A stretch of 64,000 nt of DNA from Melanocharis versteri. Taxonomy: Eukaryota; Chordata; Aves; Passeriformes; Melanocharitidae. This document shows, piece by piece, positions 22,286-36,908 of this stretch. Position 1 is the first letter of the stretch. Every line of letters starts with the position of its first letter. Made by a program: the position numbers and the translations under genes. Below the pieces are notes generated by a model that ran no database searches, was not told the origin of the DNA, and saw nothing but the letters and a program-made list of their open reading frames with translations. The stretch spans positions 27,192 through 91,191 of the forward strand of contig VZTG01005312.1 in NCBI GenBank assembly GCA_013397845.1. Direction: 5' to 3'.

Positions 22286-25173
22286 GACTTATTACATATT
22301 ATAAGTTCATAAAGATATGTAAATACAATTATATTGAAGACAGATGCTTAAAGATTGCATAGAGTATTTTATGGCATTTTCTATGGTTTAATGTATATTG
22401 ACACAACCCTAGATCTGCAAGAATTATTATTTGTGCTAAACGGCTATAACATGGACATGTGATTGTGGCGCATGAGAACTAAATTATACACACATTTAAC
22501 AAAACCACTCTGCAGCATTAATCCAGTCCTTAACCCAGAGACGTTTCCAGGGATTGCTATGGAGTTGTCACTATGTTGAGAAGATCTTACAGTGCATGAG
22601 TCAGCACTCTCTGCTGATCTTGCTTTTAGATCTCAATGATGCATATTCTATAGAGCAACTATTGCTGACTGTACTTAATGTAGGTTAAAAAATAAAAGAA
22701 AATTACTATTTTTACCTTATATTAAGAGACTAATGTCAATTTTGGATGACTGGCATTAAACCTATATTTGCCTTTTTTTTGGAAATGGAGTATTTTGTTC
22801 AAGCCTTGTTCAGTAGTTTTAGACTCATAACACAATTTGGCTTTTAGCATGTTTTCATGAGCCTGGTAAAATTTTACTTAAAATTAAACTTCATGTACCA
22901 ATTGCTGTTCATAAGGCTGGGGGGTTTTATTCTTACCAGTTTATTTTTCTAAAGGACCTTAACCTGATGATGCTTGAATATTGAACCCAATAAAAAAGGT
23001 GACTTGTCATTATTAAGCTCCCAAAAGTTGGCACATAAAGGCTTCAGGAGGCATTTCCACAATTGCGGTGCTCCACAACCCTTCCCAGATGAACCACGGC
23101 ACTCGTGCTCTGCCTGTCACCAGACACAGCTCTGTTCAGATGTGGACAGGTTTGTTCTTGTGCCCCTCCCAACATGTAGTCAGTAGGAAATGCTGATTTT
23201 AGGTAAATCTTCCATGGTTTATATTCAAAACAAGAAAAGGGTGAGTATGGTAAGTATTTGCTCTTTACTACTGCAGTGAAGTGTAGTGTGACTCTTGATT
23301 CAAATGTTTAAAACTATAAAATTGAATAGTCTTCATATCCCTGGTTTTGTGATCACCTACTGTATAGTCACTGCCTGAAATCATCAGTTTTTACACAAAT
23401 AGGGATACTTAGTTTGAGAAACATGAGTCAATTGTCTGCTATTGAAATTCAAATTCAAAAAAACCAGATTTTTGTGATGCATTTACAATTGCTGTTTAAA
23501 AATCAGATTAATAGAAGTGAGATGAAGCCACTATGGTGTATATGTGGGTTTGAAACTGATGGGTGTTACTTTCCTGGGTTTTTTCCTACAGACTAGTTGA
23601 CAAGTCATGGCAGCTTCTCAAGTATTTTATTACAACTTTAAAGGCAGTCTGTGAAATGTGTCACTATCTTTTGGAATCTGAACCTGCTGCATACACAGCT
23701 TTTCAAGCAGCCTTGCCTTGTAATAATTGCAGCTGTTTCGCAGTTGAAATGTTAAACTTTCGGTGTGGAGTACTTGAGACAATTCAGAAAGTTTAATACA
23801 TCACAAATTTTACAGAAGAGCTGTTCTAAAGTTGTTTCTGCCCTTGTAACACATTACTGCCTCAGATAATTTTAAATGTTTTTCTAGAATTTAGGCTTCT
23901 GGTGTGTGTTAGGGCATCTAAGCATTCTACTGTGTACTGTATCTGTTTTTCAGATCTCTTGGGAGGCCCGGGTTTTTATCTGAACTTTCAAAATACTGAA
24001 CTTTTCCAAAATCTTACTGTACTAGCCAGTATTTTCTTAAAATGCACTTACTACATGGATGTCTGGGAAAGTGTAAATTATTAGGAAGGTTAAGAGGTAG
24101 GACAAATTGCTGAGCTGCAGGAAGACAGAGCAAATGTAGACAAAACACTTCAGAGAAGTGTTAATTTTTTGGTAGCTGGTAAATAGTTTTAAAACTTACT
24201 GTTCAGAGTCTGAAAAAAAGTGGCCATCACTGCCAAATTTAGTCTGAAAGGAATCCTTAGTCCAAATCATATGTTGAAAACATGATACGGGAGCCGGTGG
24301 CCTGGTTTTCTTTCTTCAGAAGAAATAAAAAAGCAGCTTTATGGCAAGCTGTCACTCACGGCAAGCTCATCGGGCCATCTTTAGCCTGTAGCTTCCCTTC
24401 TTATTCAAAAGTTTGGCTGTGTTTGAACACACAGAGTTCTCAGGCTTCTGCAGTCATGCAGTTTGTGTGTGACCTCAGCTGCTTGGCTGGATCTTGTAAG
24501 CAATATCATAAGTATTAGTTGACTGTGAGCCAGTCATAGACAGTATCTTGATGCTTTTTGTGCCATTTTCAGGCAAAAGGCTGTGAGGAATGACTTCAGG
24601 AAAAGGCTGGAAGTGAGCACAAGAGATGAAACAGGACAGAATTCTGGCAGGCATATGAGGTGCTCAGTTACACTGATCTGAATATCTGTTTTGAAGGGCT
24701 GGGAGATACCAACCAAGTCCTGTTTGAACTGATGTACAAATCAAAAAGGTGAGATGTGGAATGTGAAATGTTGTTTTGCTAATACTGGTGAACCAAAAAT
24801 ACCAATCTCTAAGAAAAGTAGGCTGGACAACATCTATACTTCAGGCAAGGTAGGGGAGACATGAGAGACTTTGGAAGGGAGTGCTTTTAGTGTATCTGAC
24901 TTTGGTCAGTGGAGTGTGAAATTGTGGCCAAATTTTTCTACAAAGCTCTGTGAGAATGCTGGGGAGGGGCTGTTGCAGCCGGTCCTGATGATGTGGGTGG
25001 TGCCGAGTAAGTCAAAGCTGAGGTTTCTCACTGAATTGTTACTCAGCTGATGGAGATCTTGAGTTTCACAGGTAAGGAGTAAGTTACATGAAATCTTGTA
25101 ATGGAAGTATGGTAAATCCATAAGAGATGTAGATGTTTTTATGCTTAATGGCTGATAAAACACAGCATTGAGC

Positions 25174-25205
25174 ATAGAATCACAGAATGGTAGAACAGTC
25201 CAACA
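25174..25205 (-). repeat. Short CR1 3'-end remnant
   Basis: TAGAATCACAGAATGGTAGA followed by ACAGTCCAACA resembles the reverse complement of a CR1 tail (AGAATCATAGAATGG...TCCAACC). Only about 32 bp are recognisable, followed by T-rich sequence. Confidence 0.5.
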
Positions 25206-26601
25206 TATATTTTTTTCCCCTTTTTTAAAATTGTTTCTTGGAGGGTGGCTTTTGGTTTTGGTTTTTGGGTTTTTTTTTCCTTTTAATTGAATTTTACTGC
25301 AGTGTTTGGTTTAGCACAGTGTTTTGTTTAGTGTTCCTGCTCCAGGAATGCATGACCAAGAACTTTAGTAAACTTAGCTGGTGTGGGACACACGTGTCCA
25401 TGAGTTTATGTCATGAAATTGCAGGCCATCCTCTTTCTGTTTGGACATCTTTGCCAGTTTGGACACCACCTTCATTTCTGGGGGCAGCTATATCTCCATC
25501 TCCAACAGCACATCACAACTATGTATTCCCTTAAGGAAGGGAGGTTACTTGTGCAGAGATGTTCTTGGCTTGTCCCAGATATGCTGCTTCCTACAATTCA
25601 CCTCAAATTTAATTTTTTTATTCTCAGTACCCCGCTGTTTCTCCTTATGTCAGACACTAGTGATCTATTTATTTGCTTATCTCCATAAATACATATTCCC
25701 CAACAGACTCCTGAAATATTTCTCCTGTTGCCTTATAGAATGACTTTGGGTACATGTGCCTACACAAGTGTGTGACACTTCAGATTAGAGCACAAACCTT
25801 CAGGGACTACTGACAGACTTAATTTATCAGTTGATTACTGTACAGCTGCCATCATGCACTATTTGTTCTTATGTGAAACATCTGGAACTTGCTGTTGATG
25901 AGATGAGAGTAGTTAACTGCTTGTAAATCAGATAAGCCAGAAGATTACAAATGAAGCCTGTCAACGTTTGGGTGATGGCACATTCTTGCCACTTGCCAGG
26001 ATTCCAGGACTTCCAATGAAAATGCAGTTGAAGTTCTCCCTGCCCTCCGAGGTATTTGAGCATCGCCTGCTGGCCACAGCGTGCACACAAGTGCAGGGTG
26101 CAGGAGCAGAGGTGAGGGGATGATCAGAAGGTTTGGCCAGAGCAGTCTACTGGAGGGACTTAGCTGCAGCATTTGATCTTTAAATATGCATGATCCAAAG
26201 TTTCTGGAAGTCCGCAGCCAAAAATCATGGCAACAAACAGTAACAGTAATTACACAAATAATTTATTGGTGAATGTGCTAACGTGTCTCCTGCATGTAGT
26301 ATGGGCACGCTGCTGGCAAGGGTCCTCTAGAATTCACTGTATTTATAAAGCCTTGCTTTATAAGGATTAATTGTCCTTTGTCAGGAACCCGTTCTGATAC
26401 CTTCAAACAGTTTTTCTAAGTTCATTACACAAGGGTGCTTCAGATAGGGGCCCACAGGGTGTCCTGAGAGGCTGTCCAGCCTGGGCAGTGAGATGGGCAG
26501 AATGCCACATTCCAGCTTCTTGAGTTCAGTAGTGTCAACAGTTCACCACAACTGCTGTTCTGCTGATGCTGCTGCAAGACTCAAGACCTACTGTGGCTTG
26601 T

Positions 26602-26704
26602 GGGGGGGGGTTAGGTTGGGTTTGGGGTTTGTGGGTTTTTTTGGGGGCGGAGAGGGCGGGGTTGATTGGTAGGGTTTTGTTGAGGGTTTGTTGGGGTTTA
26701 TTTC
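26602..26704 (+). repeat. G/T-rich low-complexity tract, potential G-quadruplexes
   Basis: About 100 bp almost free of C and A on the + strand, with ten runs of three or more G (the first is nine G), separated mostly by T. It contains TTAGG-like pieces but no regular telomeric period. Confidence 0.85.
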
Positions 26705-29700
26705 GGTAATTATATCAAGTCAATTTCATCTGTCTTTTGGGGAAATTGTTAAGGTAGAGAAGACAGTCTTCCTGATATTTTCCCAACTTTCTATGGCTAT
26801 CTTGATTTGTTCGCAATTATGCATTTGGTTGAGGTTTATGAAATCATTAAACTGACTTGGCTGAATGATGCGAGGAAGGGAAATGTGCAACTGAGAAGAA
26901 AAGGGACGTCCCAGCAGGGCAGGCACATGCACAGTCCGGCCTCTGCTTGCCCTCCGTGTTGCAGAAGGTGAGCGAACTTCTCATTCTCTGGAGGTTGATA
27001 AAGACAGGTGTGCTGTGTTCAGCTCCCACCTATTGTATGCACCAGTAATTAGTTGCTCTGGGATATTACTGAGGAGGTCAGCGGGCTTCCAGGATGGCCC
27101 ATTCTCTCCCTTTGTAACCCAAGGATACAGGAAGCAGTAGGGTTGTGGCATTTCTTCTCCAGCCTTGCCTAGGAGCTACAAAATGGAGCAGTCAGAAAGT
27201 CAGATCTGTTTCCTACATTTTTCTGCAAGTTCTCACAAGGAGCCCTCTCCACTTTCCCACTGGAAACTGCTCTTTTCTGCCCACTGGAGCAAGGCTAGCA
27301 GACAGCTGAGAAGAAACTAATGTTCTATTGCTCTTCTCCTGGTGTCTGCAGGCTGTAGTGGCAGCAACAGAGCTAAATCACACGTGTTCTCCTGCTGCAT
27401 GATGTCAGATCAGTGCAGCCCCAAGGCAGGTGGAAGGCAAGGCAAAGAGGAAGCAGCGGGTGGCCTTATATTTGCTGTTTATCCCAGAAATCTGGGTGAC
27501 CATAGTAACACTGGATTAAAATTAGAGAGAGGCTTCCTTCCCTTCAAGAAGGACAGTATCCACACCCAGGGGGAAGAGTCCAAAGAAAGAATTGACTAAT
27601 GTACCAGGAAAATGATGGTTTATTAAACTCAAGTCTTTTCTGTCAGTCTGTTACCTGTTTCTAGTGGGGGTTTTCGCTGCAAGAGACATCTTAGATCCAG
27701 AACAGGATTTCTGAATAGACCAAGACTAGTGGACAAATGTAGGCAGATTAAGAATGTGACTAAATCCCCAGAGATTTTCTTGACCAGTAGATTATTTTAG
27801 GGTTACCGTGTCTATCTTTGTCTTTTGAAACAGCTTTACCAACAGGTTTGTAAAGACCATTGCTGCACAGAATGGGACACAACTTGTAATCTCAGTTTTG
27901 TTGCACGGGACACTGTCTCCTGCCCCACTCATCCCTGATACTTCAGAGGATTGCTGGTAAAATAACCTGAGAAAGCCATCTGCCATGTAATTTGATGTAG
28001 AAATACACTTCTCATTGCTCCAAGTGCACAATATCCATATAAATACCCAACAGGAACCCCTAGAGTTTGCTGTAACATCTTTTTGCAGGACTGAGTAGGG
28101 AAAATTGTAGTATTGAAGTCCCTAATGAAAACACTGCCCAAGAAAAAGGGGATAGATAGGAAACAGAAATTGCATGAAAAATGCACAGTTCTAGGGCTGC
28201 AAATACATGACAGCAAGGACAAATACTCCCTCTTGCAGTTCTACTCAACTCTGGATCTCACAGCCTGAACAAATACAGATAAAGCTTCACCACTGCTAGT
28301 TCATATACGGTATATAGCAGAAACCAACCCAAGTTGGAGCTCATTACACCAGAAGAAGCTCATGAAAGAACAAATAAATATGCTCTTAGAAGGTTTATAG
28401 GAATCAATAATAAGAGCTGTATTTACCACAATTAAGCTTCAAAAGAAAATCTGGGCTGTCTGGAATGAAAGGGAAAAGGAAAGGACAGACTTCCCAGATG
28501 CAGCACAAGCCAGAGGGCCCAGTTTGGTATGGACATGTTCCAGCCCTTCACATTCATTTGTGTGGATGCAAACATTTCTTTTATTTTTTAGTACGGCTTC
28601 AATAGAGTAGTGAAGGCATAGGAAGAAGCAGGTATTTGCCTCCATGTCTTGCCAGCAGTGGCAACATCCACAGCTGGAGTAAAAGAGATTGGATAAGGCT
28701 AACAAATTTTAGAGCAACAGTTATCACCCACCACTTTCATTATAACTTTGGGCTGTTTATCCCATTATCTCACTGCCTGACCTGGCAGCTGAACAAATTG
28801 GTCAGGTTTTCGTTGGGCTTTTTTCCTCCTCTCCATTAGCTGTTGTTCATCGTCACAGAAACTCCTGTCAAAATTTCAGTGAGAACCTGCAGGTCCAGCT
28901 TAGCAATTAACACCTAGTGGTCTTTGGGAAGCAGCATGAAAGGCCGTGGTCGAGGATCGCAGATTGGTATCAGAGAATTGGTAACATTACAAATTAAATT
29001 TCTAAAATTTGCCATTTCTGAGGGGCCGGGTTTATTCTTGTCAATGAACACTGACAAGATTTTTACATGTGGAAAAGACTGAATTCATACTATGGTTACC
29101 AAGTGTAGCAGTCTCATTTTCAACTATTCTGTTAAAAACTGAGCAACTAAAGGCTACTCCTAAACATCCCAATGCCACGATGGTTAATGAGGCCAGCCGT
29201 CGTTATCTGGGAGATACACAGGCGGCTGTCATAGTAGCTGTCACTCACAGCAGCATTAAGTATAAACCACAGCATTAAAATAACAAACAGGAAAGGAAAG
29301 CTGGGCTGCAGAAGGATTATCCTGGGTCCTATCCATGCTGAAAACACCACATGACCTTCTTCCCAAAACGGCAGTCAATCACTTGGTTGCGTGGCAGTGA
29401 GTGATCCCCTGGTGAAACTCTGGAAGGCAGCCTCTTCTCAAAATTACTCCTCCTAGAAATTTTTCTTGTCTGCTTAGAGCACAGATTTCTCTTGGATGTT
29501 TATTTCACTATTTCTGAAGATGATGATCTTTTTGGAAGAGTCTGTGCTTCCACCATGCATGAAAATGACTTTCTGTTTGGTGTATGGTCTGCATCTGGCC
29601 AAAATTATTTGTCATTTTTACTTTCCGTTTAACTTAGGTTTAATTGTCTTGATTTAAGCCTCTTGCACTAACACTAAGCTGCTTTTGTTTTTACTTTGGA

Positions 29701-32700
29701 TCCAATAATTTTAATGTTTCCTCCATATGGCAGTGAGTTTTTGAAGGAAAAAACAAGGTCTGAGATGAAGTTATTTGAAGAGATTGAAATTTGGAAAGTG
29801 AAACTAAAAATATAGATAGGAAATACGATACTAATGTGACATAAATGTAGGGAATTCCTGGGTGATATAGACATAATAAAAAAAGCGACAAAATTTTTCA
29901 CTTCTTTTGTATCTATAGTGGATTCCTTATGCCTTCAGCAGCTGGATAAGCAGCACAGCTACTTCTTTGGGGTGAATGCCAGAGAATAACAGTTATAAAA
30001 CACATTTCAGTGATTCTAAACAATGAATTACACTTCCTTGTCAAAAGTATTTTTGTCAAGCATAACTGGCCTGTGGGCTTATTCTGTGAGTGTGGTGTGT
30101 TTTGTTAGCCAAGTTCCTTTATAATCACTTGGATCATTAGCACAGGGAGGAATACGGTTCTGTCGACCCAGTTTTTTAGTCCAGTAGGTATATTGGTAAA
30201 TATTCCCCCTTTGAGAATATTTAACCATTTTTTAAATTGGTAAACCCAATATTGTTTCACCAGAGTCTGAAATCCGGGTCCATGTCCAGTTGTGGCTGTG
30301 TCCTGCGAGGCCAGGCTGGGGGGCTTTGCTCCCAACCATGGTACATCAGAGACTACATTCCAGTTAGATCTGCAGGCTGAAACGTTTATGTGACCACCCT
30401 GAGCTCATTTCATTTCAAACATGCTTGGTTAGCCAAGATCTCCTACTTAAACCAGCTGATTTCAACTAAACACCTTGGGGAGCAATCATATGATTCAAGT
30501 CACCCACCAGGCAGCTCAGGAGGTCCTGCAGGTCACAGTAGGCCATTTATGACCACAACTGGTGCAAATCTACCTGAGCCAGAGTCTCCATGTTGCTTTT
30601 CTAAAACCGCAACTCTCTTTTTCCCTGTAAAAAATGTGTGAGATACAGAAAGTGACACATTTCTGCATCTGCTTGCACTCCTTTACTTGCACATAAGTCT
30701 CAGGTTGTTCTCCAAGTTTTAGGTCTGGGGTCTAAGGTGGGAATTTTTTCAGTCCTTGGCTGATCTAAAAGTAGCCCAAGTTGTTAGAGGATAAATTTCC
30801 TGCCATGTGATAGCCATATGGCAATATCTGTAACAATAGATGATTCTGCTCTACTTGATGGCAGAAAATATTTATGTGTCATTAAAATCATTGTGACAAC
30901 TACTTTTCACGCCATGTCAGTCACAAAACTGGAATCCATTTAAATAGAGATTAAATGAAAAGTGTATTTCCAAGGTACTCCTGTAACACTGGTCACTGTG
31001 AGGCTACTGAGATGCAGGGGCTCTGTGCTCCTGATGGGCATGATAAACATGGATGATAAAGTCAACAGATCCTTGTGTTCAGGATCTGGGACCAGCACTA
31101 AATTTACATCTGCCTTATCCACATGGAGAGCTAGAGAGCTCCCAGCTTGATTCTGCTGTGGCATGTGGCACTGAGCACTGGCACGAGTCAGTGAGGAAGC
31201 TACCTGGCAACCTTACCCAATGCAATGAACACAAACCCCCACAATTTGAACCCATGCAAAGCGGAAAGGAAAATTTAGTCCTTGAACTCCTAGCTGAGAC
31301 AGAACATGGGAGGCAAGGTGCTTCTGTAAATTTGCAAGGGATTCCAGGTTTTCTCAGTGGCCTGAGCCCACCTGAGTGCCTGTGAGGATCCTGAAGGAGT
31401 TCTGCTGCCAGCATTAATGGTCTATGCTTAAGGGTAAGAGTATAACATAAATTGTCCCACTGTTCATCTGATGAAGAGTCCCTGATGTTTGCTGGGATGC
31501 TCTGGTACCTGGCTTACTTGAGGAAAGCAAAATAATTTCACTTCATATTTACATTGAAAACATTCACAAAATCTAATCACACTTGCCAAATCCTTTTTTT
31601 CTCTTTACAAAAATGAGTATATTACCTTATTAGAGTAGTGTGAGACACCAGCCTTTGGATGGTCTTTGGAAAACTATTTTATTTTGAGATACACTGCCTT
31701 CTGACATGACAGAAAGCAGCAGCATTGAAATGATGTTTCAGACTCTATAAACAGAATAATATATTCCAAATATGCACTGTGTTCAGAACATGTATTCTTA
31801 CCTTCTTGATTTCAGCAAATTTACTGGTTGAGAAAATCTTACTGAAAATCAGTGAAAGCTTTATTTCCTGGTTTTCTTTTTTCTACCTTTTCACCTTTTG
31901 GCATTAAAGGATAATGTACTATGTATAATCTTTTATGTAGGAACTTCATAAATGTTTAAAAATTATGCAAAGTCAGTCCAAGTGGTAGGTAGACTGCTAG
32001 TTTCAAGTCCTCTATGACTTCTTTAAATGTTTCCTTCATCTTTCTTTGTTTTCTTATGCTGGAGCATAACCTCTGAAGCCAGCAGCAACCATTGCTAGTA
32101 CCACAGGGCTAAGTTATCAAAGACTTTTTAACTAAGGAGAAGTAAAGGCTGAGTTGTGCAAACCTTTAGTTTAGAATTAGATAGCAACTGAACATTCCTT
32201 AAATGTTGCCTCGTGGAGAGCTGTGCAGGTAAATCAAGTTCACCAGCTTTTTTTCTACATATTTTCTCCAGTTTCCCAGAGCTGATTCCCCAGTTCTTTG
32301 GCGCCAAGTGCTCTTTTGGAGATGCACTGAAAGGCTGCCGTAGGTCCTTCTTTTCTTTCATTTTGATTCACGTGACGCTTTTTAGGATTGGCAGGTTCCC
32401 AGTCCCTGCTGCACGACCCTGGGCACGAGCATCCATGGCCTGCAAGTGCCACAGTCATCCCTGCTCACAAGTCACGCTTGCTGCCAAAGCGACGCCTTGC
32501 ACTGGCTCCGTTTGCTGTGCCCTTCTGCATGGGGTTTCATAAGCTTCTTACAAACCACAGCATCGCATGCCCAGGGGCTGTGCAGATGTAGGAAGTGGAC
32601 CTGAAAACTAACAGATATGATCAGCTGGCTGATAGCCCGTGGAAGAGAAATCTCCAGCACAGGCACACTCACAGGAGTTTAATCTGCTTGATATGAAAGT

Positions 32701-35700
32701 GTCTGAACTTCCATTCAGAAATATCCAGACTCTTCCGTAAAGTACAATAGGGACCTGGACTAGCAGCAAAAGGATTAAAAAATACAAAATCAAAACCATA
32801 GCTAAAACTGGGATTAGAAACTATTTTTTAATATGACTTGCAGTATAACTGAAATTTAGTATAAACATGTTCCACCCTGGGCCAAAAGAAGGGCTCTGTT
32901 CTACTGACCTTGTAATTATAATGATTTCTATACACAAATTTTTTATTTACATGTTGGCACCTCACAACTGAAATTTTATTTTGCCTACTAGTTTGCTTGA
33001 AAATGAGTGTCAAGCAGAGCTCAGCTCTCTGTTACACAGAGCGAGTTTGAGAGACAGCACTCCACGTAGGCACACAAACAAACCCGAGAGTCTCTGCCTT
33101 TTAGACACACCCATTTCCCTCCTGCTTCAGCCAGTAAACAGCTTCTGGCTGCAGATTTGATCCTTTATGGAAGAGATTTTTAAGATGCTGGCTGACCTGT
33201 CCAGCACCCTGGTAATCCTCAAATCATCTGCTCGCCATGCTCACGTGGAGATGTCACCAAAAAGGCTTGTTGACAACCTTCTGCTGCAACAAAGACAAGT
33301 CTGTAAAACTGCCACTATCTTACTCAGTTCAACTTCACCACACGGTTGAATAAATCTTCCCCTTCTGACAATTTCACAAAGACTGTTGACAGAAGAAGAT
33401 TGTATGGAAAAAAATGCTTTTGGTTTCCAGTTCAGTTTGGCTTAGATTAGATTGACACTGATCTGTGTAACAGTTTGTGAACTCATTAAAAAAAATTTTA
33501 AAATAATTTACAAGTTATTATTTTGGAAGTTTGAATGTCCTTTCCATGCAAATTCTCATACAATGCATTTTAAACATCCAAATACCATATTTTATATTCG
33601 TATGAAGCTAGAATATTGTAATTAGATTTATGTCAGTTATTCAGTTTTTATTGTTTTCACACACAGTGATTAACTCTCAGGTCTTAACGAGAGCTTGTAA
33701 GGCAAAAAGTCAGTAATTTAGTGATAAAATAAAAACTGTGATATCATAAGCACCTATGAATCCTTCAATCAAATTTTGCATTGAGTAATAAATACTAATC
33801 TCAGCTAAACTGTTTTGTTACACATACAGCATGCTCTGATCCCAAACAACTCCTTAATCCACTATTTTAATAATAGTCTATGGATTAAGGGATCTATACT
33901 GTATACTGACACAATGTATTGAGTTCAGGTTCTATAGATGAACATTTCTGTGATCTATTTTAATGGCACACAAGCCATCAAAGCATTATGGTGTCAACAA
34001 GCCTGCAGATTATCTCCTGGCTTTCAAAGCATCCTGCAGGAAAGCGAGTTTAATGAATCTCCAGAAAGGTGAAAACATTATCAAATCTATAGGAAGACAG
34101 GACTTTGAAATAGAAGTGATCATATAATTACCAACAAGCATTTATATATAATCAACTCTAAGATACACAGAATGTTTTGAATTTTGAAATCTGTCAAAAT
34201 AACAATGTTAAGAAGGACAGTCTGCTTTCTTGGCCCACTCCTTCTCTACATGCACATCATAATTTTCTCCCAGCATCCTCATTTCCTCTCACAATTTGCA
34301 AATATTTCACGTAGGAAACCCATCATGATGCACTTTACTCTTTTTTTAATGAACTTGCTCCAAATCGCTCTGTGGTCTCTTATATTCCTGCTTCTGAACT
34401 ACAGCATTGCCGCCTCTCTTTAAATCAAACCGCTGTGCCTGCAGCAGAGGTTCTCCAGCACCGTGCAAAGGAGAGGAGTGCCCCCACCACTCACTTCACC
34501 TGGCTGCGTCACCATGTGTTTAAGGTTATTTTTCCCAAGCTCTGCCTGTAGTCAGGGAAAGGACATGCTCCTGCTGGAGCAGGAGTTTTTGTTGCCAGCT
34601 CGTAAGAAATCCAGTGCAGAAACCACACCTCTTTTTGTAACAGATCACCTGCTCCCACCTGGAGAACTGGCAAGCACATCTCTCTAAAGCCTCTTACAAG
34701 CTCTTGTTTTCCAGTTGTTTCCCCACCCCCCTTCCTTCTAATCTCTCCCAGCCAGTGTATAGAGCACACGGGGTGTGTTCTGCTTCCCAGCATGAAAATA
34801 TTTTGACTTTTCTGAATTCCAGTAATTCCATGGAGCCACTTTTCAATAATCTCCTCCCAAAATTCCATAGTGCGTAACAGCATCTGGATTGTATGGCAAC
34901 AATTTCACTGTAATGTCCTCCTGATGTCTGGAAACAGCAATTCTTCATACCTCTTATCAAGAATTTTCTTCAATTTATGGCTGGACCTGTTCTCATAGTT
35001 TATACTCCCTGCAGCTTCACCTCAGCTACTGGCCCTTTGTTTTTTCCAGGTGTTTCTCTCTTTTTTGACTTTCTTTTTCTATATGTTGATGATGCTTACC
35101 AGTATCCCCAGCTTACTGGGGAAGGGAAGAGTTTGATTTCAAAGGCAGAGAACCAGAGCAACCTCTAGAGAATGTCCCAGGTGAGCAGGGGTATTTACCT
35201 TTCCTGAGAAGCTTCCTGTGATCTGGGAAGGATCCAAGAGCACAAGGCTGTGGATTTCCCCTGGTTCAATAGGGTGATGGTAGCAGGGGCTCCTGCCCTT
35301 CCCAAGAGGAGGAAGCAGCTGCCCGAGTGGTGCTTTTGAGGTGGTTGAAAAAAGGGAAACTTTGGGCCCTTGAAGACCACAGAGAAAGCTTTTCTTGACA
35401 AAATGATCCTGTCTCAATATACTAGGGCTATTCAATCCATTTTCACCAAAATCCACTTTCCATCACGCTAAATGCTCCAGATGATGTACTCTACATGGAT
35501 TTATGGTGGATTAAAACACTATGCACTGCTGGGATACGACACGCACTGCAATTCTTGAACATAACAGTGCAATGAATAGACACTGGACAATTAATTTTTC
35601 ATCGTGAAAATTCTGGCTTATTTCTAGTCTTATACCAACACAGTTTCGCGGGAGGTTCTCAGGATTTTTTGTTGCTGGAAAGCACATTCCTCCTGTGGCT

Positions 35701-36854
35701 CTCCTCCTACGGGAGGAGAGACGTAACGTGAGGGAGCACTGTGAGCTGTCTGGTGGCACGGGAGGCACCGCAGGGGAAAGCTCCCTGGGTGATCAGTGGT
35801 CTCCAAGCCGGGAGGCAGCAAACACTTGGGCAGGTAGGAGTTCAGGCCCAAAGCAGCCCGCTCACCACAGGAGCACTGTAACACTGCTGGCCAGCACAAA
35901 TGAGTGCCTGTCAGAAGGAGGCACAGGACCCTCAGCGAGATTGGTGCCGACAGTTATTTGTTTCCCATTCTTGCACAATGAGCTGAGGAGGACATCCCTT
36001 TGTGTTCACACAAACACAAAGAGGAAGGCACAACATGCCTTGGCTGTTAGGATGCTCATTTCTCTCCTGAAAATCAAAGTAAATGAGTGTCAAGAGGACA
36101 CTGACATGCACTAGCTTCAGGCAGCAGCACGGCTCTATTTTTCTACTAAGATTCCAATAAAAAATTATTTATTTTTATCAGCATGGCTTATTAATAGTTC
36201 CACAGCACTGCAATAGTACACTGCTTCCTTTTCCCTTTCTCATTCAAATATACTTGTTTTAGTCACTATCATACCATTAAGAGATCATCAAAGAATTAGA
36301 AAACGCTTGTAGAACAAGGACCACCACATATCCTGCCAAAATATTTGGTTCGCTCTTTTGTAGCAACCTTATTCGTTCAACATCTCCGAAGATACTAGAC
36401 CAAGTTTACAAAAAAGGTGTTTGAAATCTAATAGTTGGAAAAAATACTGTATGTGAAATGTACACTGTGGCTGGTGTGACAATTTATTGAAATAAGAGAG
36501 GAAAAACTGGTAGGTAGTTATCTTTTTTTAGAATATTTTTCCTAATCCATTATTGTTGCTAAATGATTTTCACCAGCGCAGTCCATGAGTCACTCGACCT
36601 TCATAATTTGTTTTCTGAGAAATTGCAGGATCCCTCTCTCTTATTCATTTGTGTGAAATTATCTCACGCTCAACTGAAACATTGGTGCAGATGAGGTTTT
36701 GCAAGGGGACACAAAACCCAATAGCACCCACAGAAGTATCGTAATTCTGATGACGAGCCCCAGATGAGCTCAGCAACCCTTTTCTGCACGCATGCTTCAT
36801 GTACACATGGCTCCAGGGGTCTTAGCCCCAACCATACTGCTGCTATAGGACTGA

Positions 36855-36908
36855 CATCCTCAAAAGGACTTCACGCCTAACTCTTGAGGATGCCAGTGAG
36901 AGTTAGGC
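36855..36908. repeat. Interleaved inverted repeats (pseudoknot-like)
   Basis: CATCCTCAA (36855-36863) pairs with TTGAGGATG (36884-36892). GCCTAACTC (36875-36883) pairs with GAGTTAGGC (36900-36908). Both 9-bp stems are perfect and interleave, the arrangement of an H-type pseudoknot with loops of 11, 0 and 7 bases. Confidence 0.7.

Noticed and set aside
28000..33000. Several minus-strand open frames with hydrophobic leaders (29,147-29,350; 32,608-32,799), suggestive of an old retroviral envelope region
   Set aside because: No heptad repeat, fusion-peptide or Cys-motif pattern and no paired LTRs found. Frames are short and scattered, so a retroviral origin is not supported.
34509..34883. 124-codon minus-strand frame
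   Set aside because: No domain recognised, no splice or promoter context, and composition like its surroundings.
34977..35168. YVDD motif (FLFLYVDDAYQYPQ) in a + strand open frame, reminiscent of reverse transcriptase
   Set aside because: No other reverse-transcriptase motifs before or after it, and the frame is only 63 codons. The four-residue match is likely chance.
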